From assembly GCA_037974335.1 (NCBI GenBank), contig CM075724.1, positions 72,472,850-72,536,849 on the forward strand: a DNA stretch of 64,000 bases. Reading direction: 5' to 3'. Shown piece after piece: positions 1 to 10,981 of this stretch (the first letter of the stretch is position 1; every line of letters starts with the position of its first letter). The notes under the pieces are model-generated. The model had not been told where the DNA came from and made no database searches. It worked only from the letters and a program-made list of their open reading frames with translations. Source of the stretch: Prionace glauca (taxonomy: Eukaryota > Chordata > Chondrichthyes > Carcharhiniformes > Carcharhinidae). A program made the translations under genes and the position numbers.

Positions 1-373
1 ATCAAGTCTTGGTAGCATCCTACTAAATCTTCTCTGCACTTTTTCTAGTTTAATAATATCCTTTCTATAGTATGGTGATTAGAATTGCACACAGCCAAGT
101 GTGCCCTTATCAATGTCTTCTGCAACTTCAACAAGACATTCCAACTCCTGTATTCAATGTTCTGACCAAAAAAAAAACCATGCCAAATGCCTTCTTCACC
201 ACTTTATCCACCTGTGACTCTACTTTCAAGGAGCAATGAACAAACACCCCTAGATCTCTTTGTCCTGCAACTCTCCCCAGTGCTCTACAATTAACTGCAT
301 TAATCCTGCCCTGGTTCAATCTATCAAAATGCATCACCTAGCATTTGTTTAAATTAAACTCCATCTGCCATTC

Positions 374-1966
374 ATAAAAACATAAGAAATAGGAACAGGA
401 GTAGGCCATTTAGCCCCTCGAGCCTGCCTCGCCATTCAATAAGATCATGGCTAATCTGAAGTGGATCAGCTCCACTTTCCCACTTTCTCCCCGTAACCCT
501 TAATTCCCTTGTCTATCAGAAACCTATCTACCTCTGACTTAAATATATTTAGCGAGGTAGCCTCCACCACTTCAACGGGCAGAGAATTCCAGAGATTCAC
601 CACCCTTTGAGTGAAGAAGATCCTCCTCAACTCTGATCTAAACTCCCCCCCCCCTTTTCTTGAGGCTGTGTCCTCTAGTCCTGCTATCCTTCCTAAGCGG
701 GAAGAATCTTTCTACCTCTACCCTATCCATCCCCTTCATTATCTTATATGTCTCTATAAGATCCCCCCTCATCCTTCTAAACTCCAACGAGTACAGACGC
801 AATCTAGATCAGATCAGATCAATGGTTCTAGACATAGAACCCTACAGTGCAGAAACAGGCCCTTCGGCCCATCGAGTCTGCACCGAACACAATCCCACCC
901 AGAACCTATCCCCCCATATCCCTACACACTCACCTGCTAATCCCTCCAACCTACACATCCCAGAACACTAAGGGGCAATTTTAGCATAGCCAATGAACCT
1001 AACCCGCACATCTTTGGACTGTGGGAGGAAACCGGAGCACCCGGAGAAAACCCACGCAGACACGAGGAGAATGTGCAAACTCCACACAGACAGTGACCCG
1101 AGCCGGGAATCGAACCCAGGACCCTGGAGCTGTGAAGCAGCAGTGCTAACCACTGTGCTACCGTGCCGCCCAGAGATCTAGTTAGTGTCTCTTCATAGTC
1201 CAACCCCCTCATCTCTGGTATCAGCTGAGTGAACCTCCTCTGCACTCCTTCCAAGGCCAATATATCCTTCCTCAAGTGCGGTGGCTAAAACTGCACACAG
1301 TACTCCAGCTGTGGCCTCATCTGTACCCTGTACAGTTGCAGCAAGACCTCCCTGCTTTTATATTCGATCCCCCTCACTATAATGGCCAACATTCCAGTCG
1401 CCTTCTTGATCACCTGCTGCACCTGCAGATTGGGTTTTTGCAACTCATGCACAAGGACCCCCAGAGCATACTGCAGCTTTTCGCCTTTTAAATAATAATC
1501 CCTCGTACTATTATTTCTGCCAAAGTGGATAACCTCACACTTGCTAACATTATACTCCATCTGCCAGGTCCTCACCCACTCGCTCAGCCTATCCAGATCT
1601 CTCTGCAGACTTCCCACACCCTCCACGCAATTTCCTTTTCCACTCATCTTCGTGTCACCAGCAAATTTAGTCACCCTACACTCAGCCCCCTCCTCCAGAT
1701 CATCGATATAAATGGTAAATAGCTGAGGCCCTAGCACCGATCTCTGCGGCACTGCACTAGTCACCAACCACCAACCAGAATAGCACCCACTGATACCAAC
1801 TCTCTGCTTCCTATTAGACAGCCAATCCCCTATCCACGCTAACACCTTACCCCCAACCCCATGCACCCTAACCTTCTGTAGCAACCTTTTATGAGGCACC
1901 TTATCAAACGCCTGTTGGAAATCTAAAAACACCATATCCACCGGTTCCCCTCTGTCTACTGCACTA
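374..1966 (-). mobile_element. CR1-a LINE fragment (RT to 3' end), interrupted by a tRNA-SINE
   Basis: The 3' tail starts at 374 with ACATAAGAAATAGGAACAGG. The minus strand then encodes the CR1 C-terminal region, followed upstream by RT motifs (VFLDFQQAFDKVPHKRLL, SAVPQRSVLGPQLF, TKFAGDTKM). FADD is changed to FAGD, so this copy could not polymerise. A SINE occupies about 808-1175. The fragment is inserted in an older CR1-e. It is truncated at its 5' end shortly upstream of the AFDKVPH motif. Confidence 0.8.
808..1175 (-). mobile_element. tRNA-derived SINE, full length, inserted in CR1-a
   Basis: Read on the minus strand, the element begins GGGCGGCACGGTAGCACAGT. It has an A-box-like GTAGCACAGTGG and a B-box-like GGTTCGATTCC in the tRNA-related head. 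The body follows, and it ends in a tail containing GGGCCGAAGGGCCTG like the local LINEs. The six bases ATCTAG occur at 802-807 and 1176-1181 and fit a target-site duplication. The same family is present at 23422, 33412/36747 and 59959. Tail sharing with a partner LINE is established for elasmobranch SINEs; use of the CR1 machinery here is inference. Confidence 0.85.
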
Positions 1967-2276
1967 GGTAGACCTCATCAACCCATTGGCCCAATTGATG
2001 AAGATCCCACTGACATTGGAGATAACTTTCTTTACCTTTCACTATGCTACCAATCCTAGTGTCATCTGCAAACTTACTAACCATGTTTCCTATCTTCTCA
2101 TCCAAATGATTAATATAAATGACAAATAACAGTGGACCCAGCACTGATCCCTGAGGCATACTCTGGCCGCAGGCCTTCAGTTTGAAAAACACCTCTCTAC
2201 AACTACCCTCTGGCTTCTGTCAAGAAGACAATTTTGTGTCCATTTAGATACCTCACCCTGAATCACGTGAGATTTA

Positions 2277-3019
2277 AACATCATTGGCAAGATGATGCAT
2301 GCTGTAACTAGATAAAACCAAAATTATATACCAGTGGAAAAGAGAAATAATGAGGCATTTTTTATGCACATCCAGTAGAATAATGAGATACATCTTGATT
2401 GCATTGGATGTAACATTTAACCGATTTGTGCTGAAATTAAATGTAAAACTGCAAGAAAACTCTAATTGTAAATGGGCACTTTGCAGACATCAAGATATCA
2501 AGAGGTATTCCATCTGAGAACTCAGGCTTGTTTTCCCTTTCAGATGATGACCATTCTATAGTTTATTTCTCCTTAATTGAAATGTTTCCCAAATGTTAAC
2601 ATTGTTTATTTGACCTGTGTTGATGACATATAGTGCAGTCGAGGGAGATAACAATTAAACTTTATACTGCAGAGAAAACAGCCAGAATGGTCCTTCTTCG
2701 ATAATGTGAAAATGTTGTTTCTTCTGTTAAGACGCAGGCCAGAAAGTTCAAGGTGTTGCCACCCATATTTCCATAAAGTTAGTCAGTCCCTAAGTTTCAC
2801 ATTTGATTTTGGCATGGGTGAGCATAAGCTGTTTCACTCCAGATATGACTCAAGACTATGAAGCTTTTATCAGATAAAATGTATTTAAGGACAAAATATA
2901 TTTTAAAAATCAGCAGGGCCTAGAGGGCAGGAGCTGATGTGACAGGGCTTAGAGGCAATCCATGGGGTTTGGGGGTCCCGGTACCATACGGCATTGGGAT
3001 CTATGCGAGAAGTAGGGAG
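2277..3019. other. Unassigned interval
   Basis: I see no coding segment longer than a few dozen codons, no RNA gene and no family I recognise in this AT-rich stretch. Confidence 0.5.
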
Positions 3020-3146
3020 ATGATGTGGAGATGCTGGCGTTGGACTGGGGTAATGCCCTGATGAAGGAACAGCATTCTGAAAGCTTGTGGGTTTATTATC
3101 AAATAAACTTGTTGGACTTTAACCTGGTATTATGAGACTTCTTACT
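3020..3146 (+). mobile_element. Short foldback/SINE-like element, rearranged copy, with 12-bp flanking repeats
   Basis: The element starts GATGTGGAGATGCTGGCG and ends in a segment with AAACTTGTTGGACTTTAACC and GAGACTTCTTACT. Compared with the copy split at 20371/21573, the first third is in one orientation and the rest in the opposite one. AGAAGTAGGGAG (3008-3019) and AGAAGTAGAGAG (3147-3158) flank it and differ at one base, as expected for a target-site duplication. Family name unknown to me; a relation to conserved-domain SINEs such as MetaSINEs is only a guess. Confidence 0.7.
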
Positions 3147-3254
3147 AGAAGTAGAGAGGCCAGGGCCAGGGAGTGTCGGTGGGACAGAGGGGGTTGGGTG
3201 GAGGGGGAGGAGAGGCGGCCTGCCATGGTGGAGGAGGGGTGGGTGGGTAATAAA

Positions 3255-3420
3255 TGTGAGGCCACTGCGCACGCACTGATCCCAATACTGACAAATGGGC
3301 ATATGCACAGTCGCTCAGCACGCTGATTTCAAGCTCCCAAATGGAGATTGGCCCGCCTCCTGAAATTTAATAATACTCATGCTGGTGGCCTTTGCAGTTT
3401 GCAGAGTGGGGGAGATTTTT
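3255..3420 (+). repeat. Unidentified dispersed repeat X, copy 1
   Basis: The segment around ATGCACAGTCGCTCAGCACG followed by GGGAGATTGGCCCGCCTCCT-like sequence recurs, diverged, near 40640-40805 and 42530-42690. All three share a GCGCA/GCACA-rich start, a CTGCTCAG core and a purine-rich block ending in GGCCC. It has no coding capacity. I do not know the family. Confidence 0.5.
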
Positions 3421-3452
3421 CTCTAAACTCCCACTGAAACAGCAATGTGAAT

Positions 3453-4129
3453 TAGAACATAGAACATTACAGCACAAACAAGCCCTTCGGCCCTCGAGTT
3501 GCGCCGATCACATCAACCCCACCAATCTATAGACCTATCTATAACCCCCAATCCCATTAAACCCCAAATATTCATCCAGAAGTCTTTTAAAAGACCCCAG
3601 CGAGTTTGCCTCCACCACCGATGACGGCAGCCGATTCCATTCACTCACCACCCTCTGAGTGAAAAACTTACCCCTAACATCACCTCTGTACTTCCCTCCC
3701 CGCACCTTAAATCTGTGTCCTCTCGTAGCGACCATTTCAACCCGGGGAAATAGCCTCCGAGAGGCCAATTTAAGAGTCCTGTGGACCCGGACCCCAAGAT
3801 CCTTCTGCTCTTCAACACTACTCAGACTTCTGCCCTTGATAGTGTACTCGTTCATCCCATTGGTTCTGCCAAAATGGACAACTACACATTTATCCGTGTT
3901 GAAGTCCATCTGCCACTTCTCCGCCTCGTCCTGCATCCTATCTATGTCCTGCTGCAACTTTTCCTATCCTTCCAGACCATCCACAACACCACCGACCTTA
4001 GGGTCATCAGCAAACTTACTTACCCATCCCTCCACTTCCTCATCCAGGTCATTTATGAAAATGAAAATGACAAAGAACAAGGGTCCCAGAACAGATCCTT
4101 GAGGCACTCCGCTGGGGACTGACCTCCAT
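3453..4129 (-). mobile_element. CR1-b LINE, 3' end and RT fragment with internal deletion
   Basis: The tail AGAACATAGAACATTACAGC starts at 3453. The minus strand encodes the CR1 C-terminus (FFTQRVVSEWNRLPSSVVEA, then SLGSFKRLLDEY) and RT pieces ([16 protein letters not shown]). About 345 bp of the family sequence is missing at 3765. The joint lies at a short GAGAGGCC/GCGAGGCC similarity, suggesting deletion between microhomologies. The 5' end meets a plus-strand CR1-a at about 4130. Confidence 0.8.
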
Positions 4130-5003
4130 CTGTCATCAAGGAGGAAATAGCGAGGCATCTTGAGGGGAACTGCTTGATAGAGCAGACGCAGCACGGTTTC
4201 GTTAAGAGGAAGTCGTGTCTGACAAATTTACTGGAGTTCTATGCGGATGTGTCTAGGGCGGTGGATAGAGGAGAGCCGGTGGATGTGGTCTTTCTTGATT
4301 TTCAGAAGGCGTTTGACAAGGTACCTCACAAGAGATTATTGCAGAAGGTCAGGGGACATGGAGTTGGGGGTAGGGTGTTAGCGTGGATAGAGGATTGGTT
4401 GTCAAATAGAAGGAAAGAGTGGGAGTCAATGGGTGCTATTCAGATTGGCGGTTGGTGACTAGTGGAGTGCCCCAGGGGTCGGTGCTGGGGCCTCAGCTAT
4501 TTACCATTTATATAGATGATCTGGAGGAGGGAACCGAGTGTTTGGTGTCGAAATTTGCTGATGACACCAAGATTGGTGGAACAGCAAATTGCACGGAGGG
4601 TGTGGAGAGTTTACAGAAGAATCTAGATAGGTTGGGCGAATGGGCCAGGAACTGGCAAATGGAATTTAATGTTGGCAAGTGCGAGGTGGACCACTTTGGT
4701 AGGAATAATGGGAGGAAGGATTATTACTTACGTGGCGAAAAATTGCAGCAGGCGACGGTGCAGAGGGACCTCGGGGTCCTTGTGCATGAGTCGCAAAAAC
4801 CCAGCTTGCAGGTGCAGCAGGTGGTCAGGAATGCGAATGAGATGCTGGCCTTCATAGCGAGGGGGATTGAATATAAAAGTAGGGAGGTCTTGCTGCGGCT
4901 GTATAGGGCATTGGTGAGGCCGCAGCTTGAGTACTGTGTGCGGTTTTGGGCGCCGTACTTACGCAAGGATATTTTGGCCTTGGAGGGAGTGCAGAGGAGG
5001 TTT
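4130..5003 (+). mobile_element. CR1-a LINE fragment, RT domain
   Basis: The fragment encodes [54 protein letters not shown] and SKFADDTKIGG, then the thumb-like region up to LEGVQRRF. One frame change near 4420 splits the RT coding sequence. The 3' end is cut off where the CR1-d copy begins at 5004. The junction with the minus-strand CR1-b at 4130 joins the two elements 5' end to 5' end. Confidence 0.8.
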
Positions 5004-5985
5004 ATGTTCTTATGTTTCAAAGATTTCAAAGAACAAAACAGCACGGGAAACAGGCCCTTCGGCCCAACGAGCCCGCGCCGCCGTCCCATGGTTAGTGCCT
5101 ATTCATGACTCTAGTCTATGCCTAATGTGTGAGGATCAGGGAGGTCCAATACAGGGACAATTTGTTACCCAATCAATCAGCCTAAAAGCACATTTTTGGG
5201 ATGTGGGAGGAAACCGGAGCACCCGGAGGAAACCCACGCAACCACGGGGAGAACGCGCAAACTCCCACGGACACAGGCCCAACTCCATGTGTCCGCACAG
5301 TAACAGAGATAGCCTCTGTGCTGCCATGATGCCCTCGAGATGGTAAGTGCCTGTGGATAAAAATTTCATTATTAAAGACTCTATACCCCTGAGACTAAAC
5401 TGACCCCAATGCTTAATAAGGCCTGCTATATCCCCCTATATGTAAACTGCTCATGTGGCTGTCCAAGTGACTCTTGAACAACCCTAGCGTGCCTGCTTCC
5501 ACCACCTCACTCGGCAGTGCATTCCACATCCCCACTACCCTTTGTGTGAAAAACTGCCCTCTAACATTAGTCTTATATCTAGCCCCCCTCACCCTAAGCC
5601 CGTGACCCCTCGTTCTATCCATTTCTAATAGCGGAAAAAGCTTATCACCATCTATTCTATCTGTCCCCTTCATAATCTTATAAACCTCTATCAAATCCCC
5701 CCTCAGCCGACGTCTCTCAAGGGAAAACAGCCCAAGTGCGTTCAATCTTTCCTCGTAAGACAGCCCTTCCATACCAGGCAACATCCTGGTAAATCTCCTC
5801 TGCACTCTCTCCAGGATCTCTACATCCTTCTGGTTGTACGGCGACCAGAACTGGACGCAGTACTCCAGGTGAGGCCTAACCAACGTTCTATACAACTGCA
5901 ACATCAGACTCCTACTCTTATATTCTATACCCCTTCCTATGAAGGCTAACATGCCATACGCTTTCCTCATCACATTCTGATGTTC
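5004..5985 (-). mobile_element. CR1-d LINE, 5'-truncated, with SINE-like 3' UTR
   Basis: 5004-5394 is the 3' UTR: a tail with CAAAGAACAAAACAG, then sequence matching the 3' UTRs at 45573-46184 and 48561-49083. 5413-5985 encodes the CR1 C-terminus ([71 protein letters not shown]). The part of the UTR next to the coding region is shorter than in the copy at 48561. Truncation lies near 5985. Confidence 0.75.
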
Positions 5986-6280
5986 TTTATGATTGTGGTC
6001 AATCAATCAAAACTTACCAGTAACAGGATCCTAGCTGACTATGCCAATTGTTGTGGGAAAATTACACCAGAGTCAGACAGAGTTCAATAACACAGCTTTT
6101 ATTTTGGACACGAAGCATCAGGGAGAAAGCACTGGCACTCTGCAGTACTTGGCAGCTACCTTCTCAATAATACGATAAGAGTAGTTCATTTTTATACTTT
6201 TTAGACAATGATAGTCCAGACATTAGCCATTGAACACATCATTATAGTTAAGTAGGGTCGATAATTAACACATCGTTACA
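5986..6280 (-). mobile_element. LTR-retroelement fossil: one LTR plus a short adjoining internal stretch
   Basis: On the minus strand, 6280-6049 starts TGTAACG and ends CCCACAACA, the TG...CA ends typical of an LTR, about 232 bp long. It holds a TATAAA at 6196-6191 and an AATAAA at 6103-6098, in the order expected for U3 and R. A primer-binding-site-like stretch beginning TTGGCATAGTC follows at about 6047. Only some 60 bp of internal sequence remain; no gag, pol or env is visible. The family (Ty3-like or retrovirus-like) cannot be decided. It is a broken, old fragment. Confidence 0.5.
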
Positions 6281-9200
6281 TAAGAACATAAGAACATAAG
6301 AAATAGGAGCAGGAGTAGGCCATCTGGCCCTTCGAGCCTGCCCCGCCATTCAATAAGGTCATGGCTGATCTGTCGTGACTCAGCTCCACCTTCCCGCCCT
6401 CTCCCCATAACCCTTAATCCCTTCTCTTATCAAAAACCCATCAACCCGTTTCTTAAAAATATTTAGCGAGGCAGCCTCCACCACTTCAACGGGCAGAGAA
6501 TTCCAGAGATTCACCACCCTTGGAGTGAAGAAGTTCCTCCTCAACTCTGTTCTAAACCGCCCCCCCCCCTTTATCTTGAGGCTGTGCCCCCTAGTCCTAC
6601 TGTCTTTTTTGAGCGGGAACAGTCTCTCCACCTCTATCCTATCCATCCCATTCATCATCTTATACGTCTCAATGAGATCTCCCCTCATTCTTCTAAACTC
6701 TAACGAGTACAAGCCTAGTTTATTCAGCCTCTCCTCATAGCTCAATCCCCTCAACTCCGGTATCAGCCGAGTAAACCTCCTCTGCACTCCCTCCAGGGCC
6801 AAAACATCCTTGCGCAGGTGCGGCGCCCAAAACTGCACACAGTACTCCAGCTGCGGCCTCACCAATGCCCTATACAGCTGCAGCAAGACCTCCCTACTTT
6901 TATATTCAATCCCCTTCGCTATGAAGGCCAGCATCCCATTCGCCTTCCTGACCACCTGCTGCACCTGCAAGCTGGGTTTTTGCGACTCATGCACAAGGAC
7001 CCCGAGGTCCCTCTGCACCGTCGCCTGCTGCAGTTTTTCGCCCCGTAAGTAATAGTCCTTCCTACCATTCCTCCTACCAAAGTGGACCACCTCACACTTG
7101 CCAACATTAAATTTCATTTGCCATTTCCTGGCCCATTCGCCCAGCCTATCTAGATCCTTCTGCAGACTCTCCACACCCTCCGCACAATTTGCCTTTCCCC
7201 CAATCTTGGTGTCATCAGCAAATTTCGACACCCTGCACTCGGTTCCCTCCTCCAGATCATCTATATAAATGGTAAATAGCTGAGGCCCCAGCACCGACCC
7301 CTGGGGCACCCCACTAGTCACCAACCGCCAATCCGAATAGCATCCATTGACCCCCACTCTCTGCCTCCTATTTGACAACCAATCCTCTATCCACGCTAAC
7401 ACCCTACCCCCAACTCCATGTCCCCTGACCTTCTGCAATAACCTCTTGTGAGGTACCTTGTCAAACGCCTTCTGAAAATCCAGAAAGACCACATCCACCG
7501 GCTCTCCTCCATCCACTGCCCTAGACACATCCTCATAGAACTCCAGTAAATTTGTCAGACACGACTTCCCTTTAATGAAACCGTGTTGCGTCCGCCCTAT
7601 CAAGCAATTCCCCTCAAGATGCCTCGCTATTTCCTCCTTAATGATGGTTTCTAACATTTTACCTACCACAGACGTTAAACTAACCGGCCTATAATTCCCC
7701 GCCTTTTGCCTGGCACCCTTCTTAAACAACGGCGTAACATTAGCCGTTTTCCAATCTTCCGGCACTTCCCCGGAATCCAGCGACGTCTAGAAAATAACCA
7801 CCAAGGCATCCACTATCACCTCCGCCATTTCTTTCAGAACCCTCGGATGCATTCCATCCGGTCCTGGGGACTTGTCCACAATCAGCCCCTCCAGTCTGTC
7901 GAGCACCACCTCTCTAGTAACAGTAATGTCATTAAGACCCTCCATTCCTACCACCTTTCCATCGCTAACACCCGGCAAATTATTCACGTCCTCCTCCGTG
8001 AAGACAGAAACAAAGAAGTTATTCAAGACCTTAGCCATATCCCTATCCCCTACCACTAGCTCCCCTTTCTCATCCTCTAAAGGACCAACGTTTACCCTAG
8101 CCAGCCTCTTCCTTTTTATATATTTATAAAAACTCTTGCTATCCTTTTTTATATTAAGTGCTAGCCCAGCCTCATAGCTTCTCCTACCCTCCTTTATCAA
8201 TTTCTTTGTCAATCTTTGTTGACATTTAAACCTTTCCCAATCCTCTTTTCGCCCACTGCTCTTAGCTACTCTAAACTCCTCCGCTTTTAATTTAACACTT
8301 TCCTTCACCTCCTTCGTTATCCACGGCTTATTACCTCTCCTCCTACTGTCCTTTTTAACCATCGGAATAAATTTCTGCTGAGCACCAAGAAAGATCTCCT
8401 TAAAGATCCTCCACTGCTCCTCAGCAGACCTACCTTCCAACGCGTTCCCCCAGTCCACATTCGCCAATTCTTCTCTCATCCTACCATACTCCCCTCTATT
8501 CAAACAAAGGACGCGTGTCTGGGAACCCACTTTCTCCTCCTCCATCTGCACCAGAAACTCCACCATACAATGATCACTCTCTCCAAGAGGATCCTTCACC
8601 GCAAGGTCCCTAATTCTACCCACCTCATTACATAGCACCAGATCCAAGATAGCTCGCTCCCTCGTCGGCTCCAACACACACTGTTCAAGGAAATTATCCC
8701 GGCAGCATTCCAAGAACTCCTCCTCGCGCCCACCTCGTCCAACATGGGTCGACCAATCAATATGCAGATTGAAATCTCCCATAACTACTGCCGTCCCATT
8801 CCTGCACGCTGCACTTATTTGCGCGTTAACAGCCTGCCCCACCTCCAGATCATTATTCGGGGGCCTATAGACGACACCCACTAGCGTCTTCCTCCCTTTT
8901 CTGTTCCTAATCTCCACCCACAACGATTCCACTTTCTGCTCCTTGGCTCCGATATCATCCCTTGCAACCACCTTGATACTATCCTTAATCAGCAGAGCTA
9001 CGCCACCCCCTCTTTCCTCCTGCCTATCCTTCCTAAACACTTGATAACCCTGTACATTCATCTCCCAGTCCCTGTCACCTTGCAGCCACGTCTCTGTAAT
9101 GGCCACCAGATCGTATCCATTTGTGTCGATCTGCGCCATCAGCTCATCCACTTTATTCCGAATGCTTCGTGCATTCAGATAAAGCGCTTTCATCCCAGCC

Positions 9201-9345
9201 TTCACCTGGACCCTACTTGCCGTAACGCCACCAATTGGGACATCCTTGGCCTCTTCCCTTACCTGTACCCTATCCTTAACTTTAGACCTCATAGCGTCAC
9301 CTACCCTCGCAGTCAGACATATCCAGACATTGGCATTTACCATTG
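6281..9345 (-). mobile_element. CR1-a LINE, nearly complete ORF2
   Basis: The tail (ATAAGAAC)n starts at 6281 and the 3' UTR runs to 6379. The whole endonuclease-RT ORF2 follows on the minus strand to about 9343. Homology stops there without an ORF1, so the copy is 5'-truncated at or just before the start of ORF2. It is the longest CR1-a in the window and serves as reference for the other copies. Confidence 0.9.
6380..9343 (-). pseudogene. CR1-a ORF2: APE endonuclease and reverse transcriptase, one in-frame stop
   Basis: The N-terminal half has APE endonuclease motifs: YLNARSIRNKVDEL, ITETWL, VYRPPNN, MGDFN and ESDH. The C-terminal half has RT motifs: [54 protein letters not shown] and SKFADDTKIGG. 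It ends with the CR1 C-terminal region (QRRFTRLIPELRG, FFTPRVVNLWNSLPVEVVEA). A TAG at 7787-7789 is the only interruption; the two open parts are in the same frame and together span about 987 codons. The stop falls just before the conserved SLDSGEVPEDWK-like segment, where a sibling copy at 35.4 kb has a Gln codon. All visible catalytic residues are intact. The protein would nick the target and prime reverse transcription of its own RNA in the nucleus. It is probably a recent copy that is now dead. Confidence 0.88.
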
Positions 9346-9555
9346 CATTGTTTCATAGAATGGATACATTTCCACTATCAGTGACTATCAATGACTTAGT
9401 TTCGGGCTCTACATACAGTGTTGGTTTTCCTGCAGTTATGTATTCCTGTTCTCATTTATGGCTAATCTCTTTATCAGACCATATTGTCCTGAGTCTGTCC
9501 TTATCTTTAAAGTGCCTCAAGCTCTTACTGGCTTCCTGCAGTATTTGTTTCCTGC
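9346..9555. other. Unassigned interval
   Basis: About 210 bp between two minus-strand CR1 copies; no recognisable feature. Confidence 0.5.
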
Positions 9556-10822
9556 ATAGAACATAGAACATAGAACATTACAGCACAAACAGGCCCTTCG
9601 GCCCTCGAGTTGCGCCGATCGCATCAACCCCACCAATCTATAGACCTATCTATAACCCCCAATCCCATTAAACCCCATATACTCATCCAGAAGTCTTTTA
9701 AAAGACCCCAGCGAGTTCGCCTCCACCACCGACGACGGCAGCCGATTCCATTCACTCACCACCCTCTGAGTGAAAAACTTACCCCTAACATCACCTCTGT
9801 ACTTCCCTCCCCGCACCTTAAATCTGTGTCCTCTCGTAGCGACCATTTCAACCCGGGGAAATAGCCTCTGAGAGTCCACCCTATCTATTCCTCTCAACAT
9901 TTTATAAACTTCTATCAGGTCGCCTCTCAACCTTCGCCTCTCCAGGGAAAAGAGTCCCAGCTCCCTCAACCTATCTTCATAAGGCATGCCTCCCAGTCCA
10001 GGCAACATCCTTGTAAATCTCCTCTGCACCCTTTCAATAGCTTCTACGTCTTTCCTATAGTGAGGCGACCAGAACTGCACACAGTACTCCAAATGAGGCC
10101 TGACGAGGGTCCTGTAAAGTTGCAGCATTACCTCCCGACTCCTAAACTCAATCCCTCGATTAATGAAGGCCAGTACACCATACGCCTTCTTGACCACCTC
10201 CTCCACCTGCGAGGCCGATTTAAGAGTCCTGTGAACCCGGACCCCGAGATCCATCTGCTCTTCAACGCTACTAAGACCCCTGCCCTTAATAGTGTACTCG
10301 TTCTTCCCGTTGGTTCTGCCGAAATGGACTACTACACATTTATCCGCATTGAAGTCCATCTGCCACTTCTCCGCCCATTCCTGCATCCTATCTATGTCCT
10401 GCTGCAACTTTTGACATCCTTCCAGACCATCCACAACACCGCCGACCTTCGTGTCATCAGCGAACTTGCTAACCCATCCCTCCACTTCCTCATCCAGGTC
10501 ATTTATGAAAATGACAAACAACAAGGGTCCCAGAACAGATCCCTGGGGCACCCCACTGGTGACTGACCTCCATTCCGAAAAAGACCCATTCACAACCACT
10601 CTCTGCCTTCTGCAGGCAAGCCAGTTCTGGATCCACAAGGCCAAAGGCCCTTGGATCCCATGCCCTCTCACCTTCTCAAGAAGTCTTGCATGGGGGACCT
10701 TATCAAAAGCCTTGCTGAAGTCCATGTACACTACGTCCACGGCACTTCCTTCGTCAATGTGTTCAGTCACATTATCGAAGAACTCAACTAGGCTCGTAAG
10801 GCACGACCTGCCCTTGACATGT
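9556..10822 (-). mobile_element. CR1-b LINE, RT domain to 3' end, open
   Basis: The tail (CATAGAA)n starts at 9556. 9646-10822 is one open frame of about 390 codons on the minus strand. It starts at KGRSCLTSLVEFFDNVTEHI and continues through [65 protein letters not shown] and [15 protein letters not shown] to EYMGFNGIGGYR. The endonuclease and the N-terminal third of RT are missing by 5' truncation. No stop occurs in the retained part, so the copy is young. Confidence 0.9.
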
Positions 10823-10981
10823 TTAACTTTAACTAACTGTCTGTGCTGCATGTTTTAATTTCAAGTAGCTGTCTGCATTAAAGTCAGTGTCTGGTTAATG
10901 TCTCTTTCTCGGGTAACCACTTTATGTGCCAGGCCACCATTTTGTATGTCAGGTGTCCATCTTTATGATTTTTCCCACTTC
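10823..10981. other. Unassigned interval
   Basis: About 160 bp of unplaced sequence between a minus-strand and a plus-strand CR1; nothing recognised. Confidence 0.5.

Larger units (their letters stand above)
1..2276 (-). mobile_element. Old CR1-type LINE (CR1-e), 5'-truncated, split by a younger CR1-a
   Basis: Two pieces of one minus-strand LINE lie at 1-373 and about 1967-2276. The distal piece encodes reverse-transcriptase motifs ([16 protein letters not shown] and SKFADDTRIG). The proximal piece encodes the following thumb-like region (CRALGRVAGQRDLG). They rejoin at the point where the related copy at 10.98-16.9 kb reads without a break, so 374-1966 is a later insertion. The element runs off the left edge of the window, and homology stops near 2276, which I take as 5' truncation. 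Divergence from younger copies and internal stops indicate an inactive, old copy. Confidence 0.75.
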
